Shown: positions 25,026 to 32,645 of the stretch, piece after piece
Layout of the letters: each line of letters starts with the position of its first letter
Position numbering within the stretch: position 1 is the first letter of the stretch
Assembly: GCA_002481545.1 (NCBI GenBank)
Contig: DLEF01000062.1
Span: 1-44,296 of the forward strand
DNA: 44,296 nt
Source: Cyanobacteria bacterium UBA7753
Lineage (GTDB): Bacteria; Cyanobacteriota; Vampirovibrionia; Gastranaerophilales; Gastranaerophilaceae
Reading direction: 5' to 3'
Position numbers and translations under genes: made by a program
Notes under the pieces: model-generated
What the model saw: the letters and a program-made list of their open reading frames with translations, nothing else
The model's database searches: none
What the model was told of the DNA's origin: nothing

Positions 25026-25056
25026 TTTGACAAATAAATAACAAAAGAGTACGAAT

Positions 25057-25140
25057 GTCGGCGTGGCGGAATTGGTATACGTGCACGTTTGAGGGGCGTG
25101 TGGAGTAAAATCCTTACGGGTTCAAGTCCCGTCGTCGACA
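25057..25140 (+). tRNA. tRNA-Leu (GAG anticodon)
   Basis: 84 nt. Acceptor GTCGGCG pairs with CGTCGAC (one G-U), anticodon stem CACGT/GCGTG with loop TTGAGGG giving GAG, a long variable arm typical of Leu, and T arm CGGG/CCCG with TTCAAGT. Discriminator is A. CCA is not encoded. A terminator follows. Confidence 0.95.
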
Positions 25141-25147
25141 TTATTTT

Positions 25148-25176
25148 AAAAGAGCCGCATAATACGGCTCTTTTTT
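25148..25176 (+). terminator. Terminator of tRNA-Leu
   Basis: AAAAGAGCCG (25148-25157) pairs with CGGCTCTTTT (25165-25174), followed by further T residues. It begins eight bases after the tRNA discriminator base. Confidence 0.85.
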
Positions 25177-25221
25177 ATTGTATGTCAGATAACACCTGAC
25201 ATAATATTTACCCCTTTACTT

Positions 25222-25422
25222 TTATTCTACTTCTATCAAGATATCATGAATCTTGCAGTTAAAAAATTTTGCTATTTTCTCAAGCGTATCTAATTGATAG
25301 TTATAATGTTTGCCACTAAAGAGTTGACTAACTGTCTTTTTACTCAGACCAGTTGCATTTATTATATCTTCTTGGGTATATTTCTTTTTCCACTTTACAT
25401 TATACAAATTAACAATATACAT
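25222..25422 (-). CDS. XRE/Cro-type helix-turn-helix regulator, 66 aa
   Basis: 66-aa DNA-binding protein. HTH: KYTQEDIINATGLSKKTVSQ (about 14-33), then LFSGKHYNYQLDTLEKIAKFF, the classical XRE five-helix fold. Size and position suggest an autoregulated repressor, possibly a toxin-antitoxin component. The ATG has no Shine-Dalgarno, and a perfect dyad (25467-25494) lies between this gene and the divergent 25533 gene. The end of a composite repeat (GGGGTAAAT in reverse) lies 7 bases beyond its stop. Confidence 0.85.
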   Translation of the reverse strand: MYIVNLYNVKWKKKYTQEDIINATGLSKKTVSQLFSGKHYNYQLDTLEKIAKFFNCKIHDILIEVE

Positions 25423-25466
25423 AATAAAAGTATATAATTTTATAATTTAAGTTGAAAATTACCCTA

Positions 25467-25494
25467 TTATAATATACAATTTAGTATATTATAA
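25467..25494. promoter_or_regulatory. Perfect dyad operator over divergent -10 boxes
   Basis: TTATAATATAC (25467-25477), spacer AATTTA, GTATATTATAA (25484-25494). Each arm contains a TATAAT, one per strand (25468-25473 and 25488-25493), so a dimeric repressor bound here would cover both divergent promoters. Confidence 0.65.
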
Positions 25495-25532
25495 GTTTCA
25501 AAATTTAACATTTATTAATACAATAATTAACT

Positions 25533-25883
25533 ATGGATTCAGATATGAACAAAGATAACAACATTTTATATTTTCGTCAAAAACCTGAGAATGCAGAGGA
25601 CAATCTAAAAAAGCATTTTAAACTTGATAAAACACAGGCTCAAAATTTGAGTATTATTTTATCGGAATGCATTCGTAACAACGATTTTAGTATTCTTTAT
25701 GATTATTTGATTTCAGAAATTACGTCAAGGGGAAGTTTTACCGATTTTTGTGCGAATATAAAGACAAATCCGAGAGTTGTCAGAAAATTCTTTCAATCAC
25801 ACAACACACCTGATATCGTATTTTTATCAAAAGTTTTAAACGGATTAGGGTTTAATTTAACAATTAAAACAAAATTAGTTTAA
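25533..25883 (+). CDS. HTH protein resembling addiction-module antidote
   Basis: 116 aa. The C-terminal ~50 residues (VVRKFFQSHNTPDIVFLSKVLNGLGFNLTI) resemble the putative addiction-module antidote HTH (pattern NPxxxTLxKVLxALGLxL). N-terminal half is charged and helical (AEDNLKKHFKLDKTQAQNL). Divergent from the XRE gene, with the dyad between, so the two may be a regulator pair controlling each other. No toxin-like RelE/HigB partner is adjacent. No strong ribosome site; a second Met lies five codons in. Confidence 0.65.
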   Translation: MDSDMNKDNNILYFRQKPENAEDNLKKHFKLDKTQAQNLSIILSECIRNNDFSILYDYLISEITSRGSFTDFCANIKTNPRVVRKFFQSHNTPDIVFLSKVLNGLGFNLTIKTKLV

Positions 25884-25970
25884 TATTTATGCAAAGCGTT
25901 GCCTGACCTACATATATTATTCACTTTGTTGTAAAATAATAAACATAAAATACCAAAACAAAGGAACAAT

Positions 25971-26894
25971 ATGGCAAAGATTAAAATAATATTTTTCGGA
26001 ACACCTGATATCGGGCTGAAATCATTAGATTATTTATATAATTCGGATAAAATCGAGGTTCAGGCGGTTGTGACACAACCTGACAGACCTGCAGGCAGAG
26101 GCAAACACCTAAAAGCCTCTCCTATCAAGGAATATGCAATATCTAAAAATATTCCTGTTTATCAGCCTAAATCGATAAGGAAAGAACCCGAAATCATTGA
26201 AGCTCTCAAAAAATATGAGCCTGATTTCTTTATAACGTTTGCTTTCGGGCAAATCCTGTCACAAGAGGTTTTGGATATTCCGAAGTTTGAGACAATAAAC
26301 CTTCACGCCTCACTGCTACCTAAATACAGAGGTGCAAACCCGATACAGAGATGTATCATTAACGGTGACACGGAAACAGGTATTTGCACAATGATTACGG
26401 AATTGGGACTTGATTGCGGAGATATTTGTATGCAGGAGAAAATCTCAATTCCCGACAATATGAACTGTGAGGACTTATGGCTCAAGATATCCGAAGATTC
26501 ACCCGAACTTTTGGAACAAACAATAATCGGACTTTATAACGGAACTCTAAAGCCATGCCCGCAATGCGAAGACGGAGTCTGTATCGCAAACAAACTCAAA
26601 AAAGAAGAAACAAAGATTGACTGGAATAACACTGCCAAAGATATTCATAACCTCGTAAGAGGAGTCTACAAGTTACCGAGCGCTTATTTTACCTATAATG
26701 ATAAAATAATAAAAGTGCTTGAAACCAAGGTTGAAAACGATACCGCGACAGGTAAAGCAGGAGAAATAGTCAAAAAAGACAAAAACGGCGTCGTTTTCCA
26801 AACAGGTAAAGGTCAACTGAGACTGATAAAAGTAAAACCCGAGGGCAAAAAAGAAATGCTCGCAAGAGATTGGGCAAACGGGATAAAGGGGTAA
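25971..26894 (+). CDS. fmt: Methionyl-tRNA formyltransferase
   Basis: 307-aa enzyme formylating initiator Met-tRNA using 10-formyl-THF. Signature HASLLPKYRGANPIQ (about 107-121) with catalytic Asn-His-Asp set (NLHASL and LDCGD), TQPDRPAGRGK loop (about 36-46) and C-terminal OB-like domain (about 208-305). Normal length. Its stop codon is the TAA inside a GGGGTAAAT repeat end (26888-26896), meaning the repeat supplies the last codon (GGG) and the stop. AAAGGAAC precedes the ATG. Peptide deformylase (def) is 16 kb away rather than adjacent as is usual. Confidence 0.95.
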   Translation: MAKIKIIFFGTPDIGLKSLDYLYNSDKIEVQAVVTQPDRPAGRGKHLKASPIKEYAISKNIPVYQPKSIRKEPEIIEALKKYEPDFFITFAFGQILSQEVLDIPKFETINLHASLLPKYRGANPIQRCIINGDTETGICTMITELGLDCGDICMQEKISIPDNMNCEDLWLKISEDSPELLEQTIIGLYNGTLKPCPQCEDGVCIANKLKKEETKIDWNNTAKDIHNLVRGVYKLPSAYFTYNDKIIKVLETKVENDTATGKAGEIVKKDKNGVVFQTGKGQLRLIKVKPEGKKEMLARDWANGIKG

Positions 26895-27030
26895 ATTATT
26901 AAGATACTAAGGCACTAGGGCACTAAGTGAGTGCAAAGTGCAAAGTTAAAAGTGCATAGTTATTAACTTAAAACTTTGAATTTAAATAGAAAGTAGGGTG
27001 CGGTCACTACCGTACCAACGTAAACCGTAA
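26888..27030 (+). repeat. Composite intergenic repeat, forward copy
   Basis: GGGGTAAAT (26888-26896), TACTAAGGCACTAGGGCACT, GTGCAAAGTTAAAAGTGCA (about 26933), then GTAGGGTGCGGTCACTACCG at about 26992-27011. It supplies the fmt stop. Confidence 0.8.
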
Positions 27031-27043
27031 AAAAGGAAAAAAC

Positions 27044-27394
27044 ATGATAACAAAAGGCATACGAGGGGCAATAACCGTTGAAGAAAACACAAAAGAGGCT
27101 GTTAAAACAGCTACGATAGAACTTTTGGAAGAAATGGTCAAAGAAAATAATATAGATAAAAACTTTATTTCACACGTTATTTTCACTCTGACTTCTGATT
27201 TGAACGCTGAATTTCCCGCAAAATTTGCTCGTCTGAACTTCGGTTGGGATAAGGTTGCCATGATGTGTTATCACGAACTTGATGTTCCAAACTCACTGAA
27301 AAAATGTTTGAGAGTGCTCATCGTCCTAAACTGTGAAGATAACTTTAAACCGAAATTTGTATACCTAAAAGGTGCCGAAAAACTAAGAAAATAG
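27044..27394 (+). CDS. aroH: Chorismate mutase, AroH type
   Basis: 116-aa monofunctional chorismate mutase of the B. subtilis AroH trimer type, converting chorismate to prephenate for Phe/Tyr. Starts MITKGIRGAITVEENTKEAV. Active-site residues occur at the same numbers as in the Bacillus enzyme: R7, R63, C75, E78 and R90. AAAAAGGAAAA precedes the ATG. It stands alone after a repeat; no other shikimate genes are nearby. Confidence 0.9.
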   Translation: MITKGIRGAITVEENTKEAVKTATIELLEEMVKENNIDKNFISHVIFTLTSDLNAEFPAKFARLNFGWDKVAMMCYHELDVPNSLKKCLRVLIVLNCEDNFKPKFVYLKGAEKLRK

Positions 27395-27430
27395 CATTCT
27401 TTTATGATTGTCTTTATATAAGAACGAAAA

Positions 27431-27543
27431 TGTCATGCTGTTTAATCTCTGTCCTGAACTTGTTTCAGGATTATTTCAGCATCTTTAACCTTTAGTTTTA
27501 GATTCTGAAACAAGTTCAGGACAATGGTTATTTCAGGATGACA
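27431..27543. repeat. Palindromic CTGAACTTGTTTCAG element
   Basis: GTCCTGAACTTGTTTCAG (27451-27468) is perfectly repeated inverted at 27505-27522; outer TGTCAT-CTG/CAG-ATGACA (27431-27440 with 27534-27543) has one mismatch. It is a REP-like element, known in many genomes, lying between aroH and dnaA. Confidence 0.8.
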
Positions 27544-27597
27544 CCTCATTAATCCCAAAACAAATTTAAGATAATGGTTAACTTATGAAAATAAACA

Positions 27598-29040
27598 CTA
27601 CAGTTTACATCTTATAGCCTGTTTGAGTTCTCTTATTCTCTCTTTTACTTCTGCGTTTCTGTCCAAAGCCTCAACCACTTTTTCATAAGAATAAAGTATT
27701 GTTGAGTGTTTTTTGTTCAAGTATTTCGCAATATCTTCATAGCTCATCTTGGTCATTTCACGTGCAAGATATATTGTATATTTTCTGGCATCCGAAATAC
27801 TCTGTACACGAGAGGTACTCTTTAGATTATCGACAGTCAAATCATAAGCCTCGGCTACAGTTTCAGCTATTTTATCGATTGTAATTTTCTTCATCTCTGT
27901 TTCGGTTTTTAAAACTTTTTGAGTAAAGTTTAAATTAATATCCGCACCCTCAATATCCGCAAACGCAGTTACCTTGTTGAACGCACCCTCCAACTCACGA
28001 ACATTTCCGTAAAAATGCAGAGCTATATATTTATTTACGTCATCATCTATACTTAGTCTTAATTCATTTGCCCAAGTATTCAAAATTTTCATCCTTGTAT
28101 CCATTGAAGGTGGTTTTATATCTACAACAATCCCCATTTCAAAACGCGTTCTTAACCTGTCAGGCAAAGTCGGAATATCCTTCGGAAGTCTGTCAGAGGT
28201 TATAACTATTTGTTTATTTAATTGTTGCAGATTATCAAATATATAGAACAATTCCTCCATACATTTCTTCTTGGATTCAATGAATTGAATATCATCAATA
28301 AGTAATACATCAACATGTTTAAATTTTTGACGGAAATTAATCATTGATGCCGTTTTGTCTTTTTCTCTCAAACCGTTTATATACTGGTTTACAAAATCTT
28401 GTGTTTTTATATACTTAACCTTTTTCTTAGGGATATTAAACAATATATAATGCCCGATAGCCTGCATAAGGTGAGTTTTACCGAGCCCCGAACCGCCGTA
28501 TATAAACAACGGATTATATTTTTCGGCAGGATGTTTTGCAACAATCTGTGCAACGGAATATGCCATTTTGTTATTTTCACCGACAACAAAATTCTCAAAT
28601 TTGTATTTTAAGTTCAAATTAGTGCCTGATCTCATTTGAGACATATTTTCTATAGATTTTTCCATAGATTTTTGCTGTTGTGCCTGTTTTCTTTCCGGGT
28701 GAATATCTGCTTCTATTTTATCTTTGTATTTTTGATATTTTGCCTCCAAAAGTTCTCTGTCGTGTTTAATTTTTTCTGCAGCTTTCTTATCGAAAATTAT
28801 CTCAAAATCTATTTCAGAGCCCAAAACATGCGCCAGAGCATCTTTTATCTGTTTAAGGTGATTTTTTCTGATTATATCAACAGCCATGGAAAGCCCTGTC
28901 ACAACAGTGAACATAGCGTTTGTAATTCCTGCTGGTTCACACGAATTTATCCAAGCATAAGACGATGCCGGAATAGTTTTTTCCAACTCTTCTTTTGCCT
29001 CATCCCAAATTCTTTGCTCTGTTAATATTCTTATTGCCAT
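27598..29040 (-). CDS. dnaA: Chromosomal replication initiator DnaA
   Basis: 480 aa from ATG 29040 (MAIRILTEQRIWDEAKEELE); an upstream TTG would add 17 residues with no ribosome site. Domain I about 1-95, short linker, AAA+ domain about 135-365 with Walker A GGSGLGKTHL, Walker B VLLIDDIQFI, sensor region TSDRLP, and domain IV (about 375-480) with signature DARKYTIYLAREMTKMSYED and KKHSTILYSY. It recognises DnaA boxes and opens the origin. Divergent from dnaN across 852 bp that contain candidate boxes. No Shine-Dalgarno; TAGAAT lies 7 bases before the ATG, consistent with a leaderless message. Confidence 0.95.
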   Translation of the reverse strand: MAIRILTEQRIWDEAKEELEKTIPASSYAWINSCEPAGITNAMFTVVTGLSMAVDIIRKNHLKQIKDALAHVLGSEIDFEIIFDKKAAEKIKHDRELLEAKYQKYKDKIEADIHPERKQAQQQKSMEKSIENMSQMRSGTNLNLKYKFENFVVGENNKMAYSVAQIVAKHPAEKYNPLFIYGGSGLGKTHLMQAIGHYILFNIPKKKVKYIKTQDFVNQYINGLREKDKTASMINFRQKFKHVDVLLIDDIQFIESKKKCMEELFYIFDNLQQLNKQIVITSDRLPKDIPTLPDRLRTRFEMGIVVDIKPPSMDTRMKILNTWANELRLSIDDDVNKYIALHFYGNVRELEGAFNKVTAFADIEGADINLNFTQKVLKTETEMKKITIDKIAETVAEAYDLTVDNLKSTSRVQSISDARKYTIYLAREMTKMSYEDIAKYLNKKHSTILYSYEKVVEALDRNAEVKERIRELKQAIRCKL

Positions 29041-29140
29041 ACTATTAATTCTAATACAACCATGTATCGGCATGGATATAAACATGCTCAAATTGAAATA
29101 AGAATTTACAATATTTAATTTTGTAAAGGGGGTAGTGGTA

Positions 29141-29190
29141 GGGGTAAATAATTAAAGATACTAAGATACTAGGGCACTAAGGCAGTAAGA
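29141..29190 (+). repeat. Composite repeat fragment upstream of dnaA
   Basis: GGGGTAAAT (29141-29149) is followed by AAGATACTAAGATACTAGGG and CACTAAGGCAGTA. It lacks the GTGCAAAGTTAAAAGTGCA module, so it is truncated by the palindromic element next to it. Confidence 0.6.
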
Positions 29191-29208
29191 AAATATTATA
29201 TTTCTTAT

Positions 29209-29450
29209 AATTTATATTATGAGAGGGGTAATATATCCCCCTCACTCGCATCTGTAACTAATAAAATTGCAACAGCTGCGGTCTCTCCCACAGGTGGGGG
29301 CGAGACTTCTGCTTTGGCTACTGCCAAAGCAAAACCGTTGCTTTTGCAACGGTTGAAACCCTCGCCCCTTTGTGGGAGAGGGTGCCGAAGGCGGGTGAGG
29401 TGTGTAATGGCGGATTATAAATATATTTACCTCTTCTCATAATATAAATT
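29209..29450. mobile_element. 242-bp nested palindrome, MITE-like
   Basis: Outer arms AATTTATATTATGAGA (29209-29224) and TCTCATAATATAAATT (29435-29450), then CCCTCACTCGC with GCGGGTGAGG, then CTCTCCCACAGGTGGGGGCG with its partner CGCCCCTTTGTGGGAGAG, and two inner hairpins (GCTTTGGC/GCCAAAGC, CCGTTGC/GCAACGG). No ORF. It is GC-richer than its surroundings and would extrude as a long hairpin. Confidence 0.75.
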
Positions 29451-29518
29451 TTAAGAACGTATTTTACTTGACTCCATGACTTTTTTTGCATAAAAATTTA
29501 TATATTATTGTAAAAATG

Positions 29519-29880
29519 TTTTCGACATTTATTGTCGAAAACGTGTAGAAAACTAAATAATTTTCTACATGTTTTTTTCTTTTTTGTTCAAAAATATAAA
29601 AATAATTTTTGTTTTTAACCTATTTTCTAAATTATTAGAAAATATTATTATAATAATGAACATTATTTTCTACATGCCATGCCCTTTGTTATGACTGAAC
29701 TTTAAAAAGTTTTCTACAATTATTGAAAGCTTATGATGAAGATGATTATTTTATAAAATTAAATTAATTAATTTATTAATCATATATAATAAAATAGAAA
29801 ATTTTTAAAATTATAAAAGTTTACAAAAGATTTTCAAATAGTGGTTTTTAGGGTAAAATATTCATATAAACTAACATTGG
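29519..29880. other. oriC: Candidate replication origin (oriC)
   Basis: Six TTTTCNACA sites: TTTTCGACA at 29519-29527, its inverse at 29533-29541, TTTTCTACA at 29544-29552 (minus), 29561-29569, 29666-29674 and 29710-29718. They are one base from the cyanobacterial TTTTCCACA box. A very AT-rich stretch (about 29740-29850) follows and could be the unwinding element. It lies between dnaA and dnaN. Confidence 0.55.
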
Positions 29881-29892
29881 GGGATTTTAATA

Positions 29893-31140
29893 ATGGAAAC
29901 TACTGAAATGGAATTAACCGAAAATAAAACAGAAGAACAAACAACTGAAACTGTTGCCGAAACTGCGGAAGAAGTTACAACAGAACCTGTCGCTGAAAGT
30001 TCTTCATCATCAATGCCTGAAGGCGATTTAGCTTTTACGGCAGAAAAAGAAATTTTACTGAACGGACTTAAAATAGTTGAAAGAGCAACTGTTCAAAAAG
30101 GGTTGCAACCTGTACTTTCAAACATTTTGTTTGAAGCCGTTGATAAAAACAGAATAAACCTTTATTCTACAAACTTTGATTTATCAATCATAACCTCAAT
30201 TGAGGCTCAAGTTTCAACCATGGGTAAGATTACATTGCCTGCAAGAAAATTGATTGATATTATATCAAGATTGAACGACGGAATTATCAATTTCGAATTG
30301 AACAATACCACAATGGTTATCACAAGCGGTAAAACAAAATTTGAAATCCTCGGTATTGCAGCATCAGAGTTTCCTAAAATTGAGATGTTATCAGACGAAG
30401 ATAACGAAGTTGAGATTGATTTGAAACCGTTAATCGTAGGTATTAAAGAGGCAGGCTTTGCAGCAGCATCTTACGAATCTAACAATAACCTTTTGTCAGG
30501 CGTTGTTTGCGATATAAATAAGAATATCTTGGAAATAGCATCAACAGACGGTAACAGACTTGCAAGAGCAAGAAAAATTATCTCTAACAAAGAAGATAAA
30601 GCCGTCAAATTGATTGTTCCTGCAAGAGTTCTCCAAGAGTTCTTAAAGATTAGCTACTATATAGATGAAGATACTATCAAAATCTACAGCAAGAACAGCA
30701 AGATGATGATTAAATCAGATAATATAATAATGATTTCATCAGTCATGAACGGTCAGTATCCTCAATATAACCAATTAATTCCGCAAAGCTTCCCTAAACA
30801 AGCTAAGGTAAATGTTCAAAAGATGATATCTGCTCTTGAGAGAGTATTAACAATGGTTGACGAGAAGAAAAACAGTGTTAAGTTTAAATTCTCAGGCAAC
30901 ACATTGAGCCTTATGGCTGATACTCCGGAGGAAGGTAATTCAGAGGATGAAATTGATATTCTCTACAGCGGAGAAGATATCCTAATCGCATTCAACTATA
31001 AATATCTTCTTGATTGCTTTAAGAGTATGGATGCGGAAGATATGATTATCTGTATGAATACAAACCTTTCCGCAACGGTTATCAAACCTGATAACGAAGA
31101 AGATTTCATTTATCTTGTTATGCCTATCCAGATTAGATAG
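29893..31140 (+). CDS. dnaN: DNA polymerase III beta clamp with N-terminal extension
   Basis: 415 aa. Residues 1-45 are an acidic Thr/Glu/Ser-rich tail (METTEMELTENKTEEQTTET.. ESSSSS), absent from ordinary clamps of 365-380 aa. The clamp body (about 46-415) begins DLAFTAEKEILLNGLKIVE and runs through PVLSNILFEA, SSYESNNNLLSG and the C-terminal YLVMPIQIR. The start is firm: GGGGGA 8 bases before ATG 29893; no ribosome site precedes the internal Met at 42. The ring tethers Pol III. It is transcribed away from the candidate origin and followed by repeats, not recF. Confidence 0.95.
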   Translation: METTEMELTENKTEEQTTETVAETAEEVTTEPVAESSSSSMPEGDLAFTAEKEILLNGLKIVERATVQKGLQPVLSNILFEAVDKNRINLYSTNFDLSIITSIEAQVSTMGKITLPARKLIDIISRLNDGIINFELNNTTMVITSGKTKFEILGIAASEFPKIEMLSDEDNEVEIDLKPLIVGIKEAGFAAASYESNNNLLSGVVCDINKNILEIASTDGNRLARARKIISNKEDKAVKLIVPARVLQEFLKISYYIDEDTIKIYSKNSKMMIKSDNIIMISSVMNGQYPQYNQLIPQSFPKQAKVNVQKMISALERVLTMVDEKKNSVKFKFSGNTLSLMADTPEEGNSEDEIDILYSGEDILIAFNYKYLLDCFKSMDAEDMIICMNTNLSATVIKPDNEEDFIYLVMPIQIR

Positions 31141-31145
31141 TGGTA

Positions 31146-31260
31146 GGGGTAAATGTATAATTTAGTGCAAAGTTAAAAGTGCATAGTTATTAACTTCAAA
31201 CTTTGAACTTACAACTTATAACTTGAAAAGTAGGGTACGATGTTTCGCACCTTTCTTGTT
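31146..31260 (+). repeat. Composite intergenic repeat after dnaN
   Basis: GGGGTAAAT (31146-31154), GTGCAAAGTTAAAAGTGCA (about 31166), ACTTGAAAAGTAGGGTACGA and TTTCGCACC. It begins 5 bases after the dnaN stop. A reverse end lies at 31498-31506, 2 bases beyond the LpxB stop. Confidence 0.75.
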
Positions 31261-31272
31261 TTTGTGTATCTG

Positions 31273-31432
31273 AAAAAAAGATTCTTCGTACCTGCTTGAT
31301 ATGTACTCAGAATGACAGTTGCGCAGAGGTATTCTGTGTCTCAAGTTTTGAAAATTGCATGTTAATTGTCATCCTGAGCAATTTATAGTATTGTCAAGAA
31401 TAAACCGTACAAATGGCAGCGAAGGATCTCAT
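31273..31432. repeat. Palindromic CTCAGAATGACA/TGTCATCCTGAG element
   Basis: GATTCTTCG..CTCAGAATGACA (31281-31317) is inverted against TGTCATCCTGAGC..GAAGGATCTC (31367-31430). The right half is split by about 40 bases of unrelated sequence after GAGC. This is a REP-type element unrelated to the GTAGG family. Confidence 0.7.
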
Positions 31433-31508
31433 TAATTTCTTTGTGTAAAAATTTTATTATGCTTACTTAGTACCTTATTACCTATATATAATGATACATT
31501 TACCCCTT

Positions 31509-32630
31509 TCAGATGTTACTAATTATTTCTTTAGCGACTTCCATGGCGGAGTATTTGTCGGATAATTTTGATTTTACTTCTCCGAGTTGGCTGATGAAAT
31601 TATCTCTGTATTTTTGGTCATACAGATTTTTTTCGGTTTCATGAACAATATTATGTACTGTTGCTTTGCCTTCCGTGAGTTCCGGAACAATTATTTTATT
31701 CATAATAATATTAGGCAGAGACACCATATTTATACATCTTACAAGCAGATAAATGAAATAGAATATCCAAGGTCCTCTGTATGCAATAATCATTGGTACT
31801 TGATAGAGTGCTGCCTCAAGAGCGACCGTACCCGATGCCAAAATAAGACTGTCAGAGACACTCAATAGTGCCTGATTTTCGCCTTTTATTATTCTGAATG
31901 TTTCATCACCTTTTAAGTATTTGTCATAATCCTTCTCAGTCAAATTAGGGGCATGTGAGATAACAAATTGTAAATCGGGATGATTTTTTTGTAATATCTT
32001 AGCCGATTTTATGAACAATTGCATAAGGTATTTAAGTTCAAACGCACGTGAGCCCGGGAAAATAGACACTAGCTTTTTATTTTTATCGAGTCCGTGTTTT
32101 TCAAAAAATTCGTCTCTGTCAGCTTTTGGCGGTAATTGTTTTGTGAGCGGATGTCCGCAATAGTGGACATCTATCCCGTGTGATTTATATAATTCAACCT
32201 CGAACGGGAATATACAAAGTACCTTATCAATGTTTTTCTTGATTGTGTTTATTCTCCATTTTCTGCTTGCCCAAACCTGCGGAGGAATATAATAATATGT
32301 CTTTATATGATTGCGTTTGAGGAACTTTGATACGTTAAGATTAAAAGCACCGTAGTCAATCATCAAGACCAAATCAGGCTTATATTCTTTTGTCAGGTAA
32401 TCGACGAGTCTTTTGCCGAGCATAATATGGTTATAAATAATCTTTGGTGAAATCCCCATAGCAGACATCTTTGAATGGTTAGCGAAGAGTTTTACCCCCG
32501 CCTGCTCAAGGTTTTCGTCTCCGATACCTTCAATCTGAATATCGGCATTCATAGATTTTAAACACTCAACAACTCTTGTTGCGTGCATACTTCCCGAATA
32601 TTCACCTGTTATAATAAATAATTTTTTCAT
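31509..32630 (-). CDS. lpxB: Lipid-A-disaccharide synthase
   Basis: 373-aa GT19 glycosyltransferase joining UDP-2,3-diacylglucosamine and lipid X to lipid A disaccharide. It starts MKKLFIITGEYSGSMHATRV (GEYSGxxH motif), then the conserved region LVLMIDYGAFNL, YYIPPQVWASRKWR (about 115-128), VSIFPGSRAFEL (about 188-199) and ASGTVALEAALYQVPMIIAY (about 264-283). It lies 15 bp downstream of lpxI and is likely co-translated. A peripheral inner-membrane enzyme; it implies an outer membrane with LPS. Confidence 0.93.
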   Translation of the reverse strand: MKKLFIITGEYSGSMHATRVVECLKSMNADIQIEGIGDENLEQAGVKLFANHSKMSAMGISPKIIYNHIMLGKRLVDYLTKEYKPDLVLMIDYGAFNLNVSKFLKRNHIKTYYYIPPQVWASRKWRINTIKKNIDKVLCIFPFEVELYKSHGIDVHYCGHPLTKQLPPKADRDEFFEKHGLDKNKKLVSIFPGSRAFELKYLMQLFIKSAKILQKNHPDLQFVISHAPNLTEKDYDKYLKGDETFRIIKGENQALLSVSDSLILASGTVALEAALYQVPMIIAYRGPWIFYFIYLLVRCINMVSLPNIIMNKIIVPELTEGKATVHNIVHETEKNLYDQKYRDNFISQLGEVKSKLSDKYSAMEVAKEIISNI

Positions 32631-32645
32631 TCTAAATATTACGCT

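Noticed and set aside
29719..29750. DnaA-trio element in the candidate origin
   Set aside because: GATGAAGATGAT repeats at about 29734, but the orientation and period do not match the published trio pattern on either strand.
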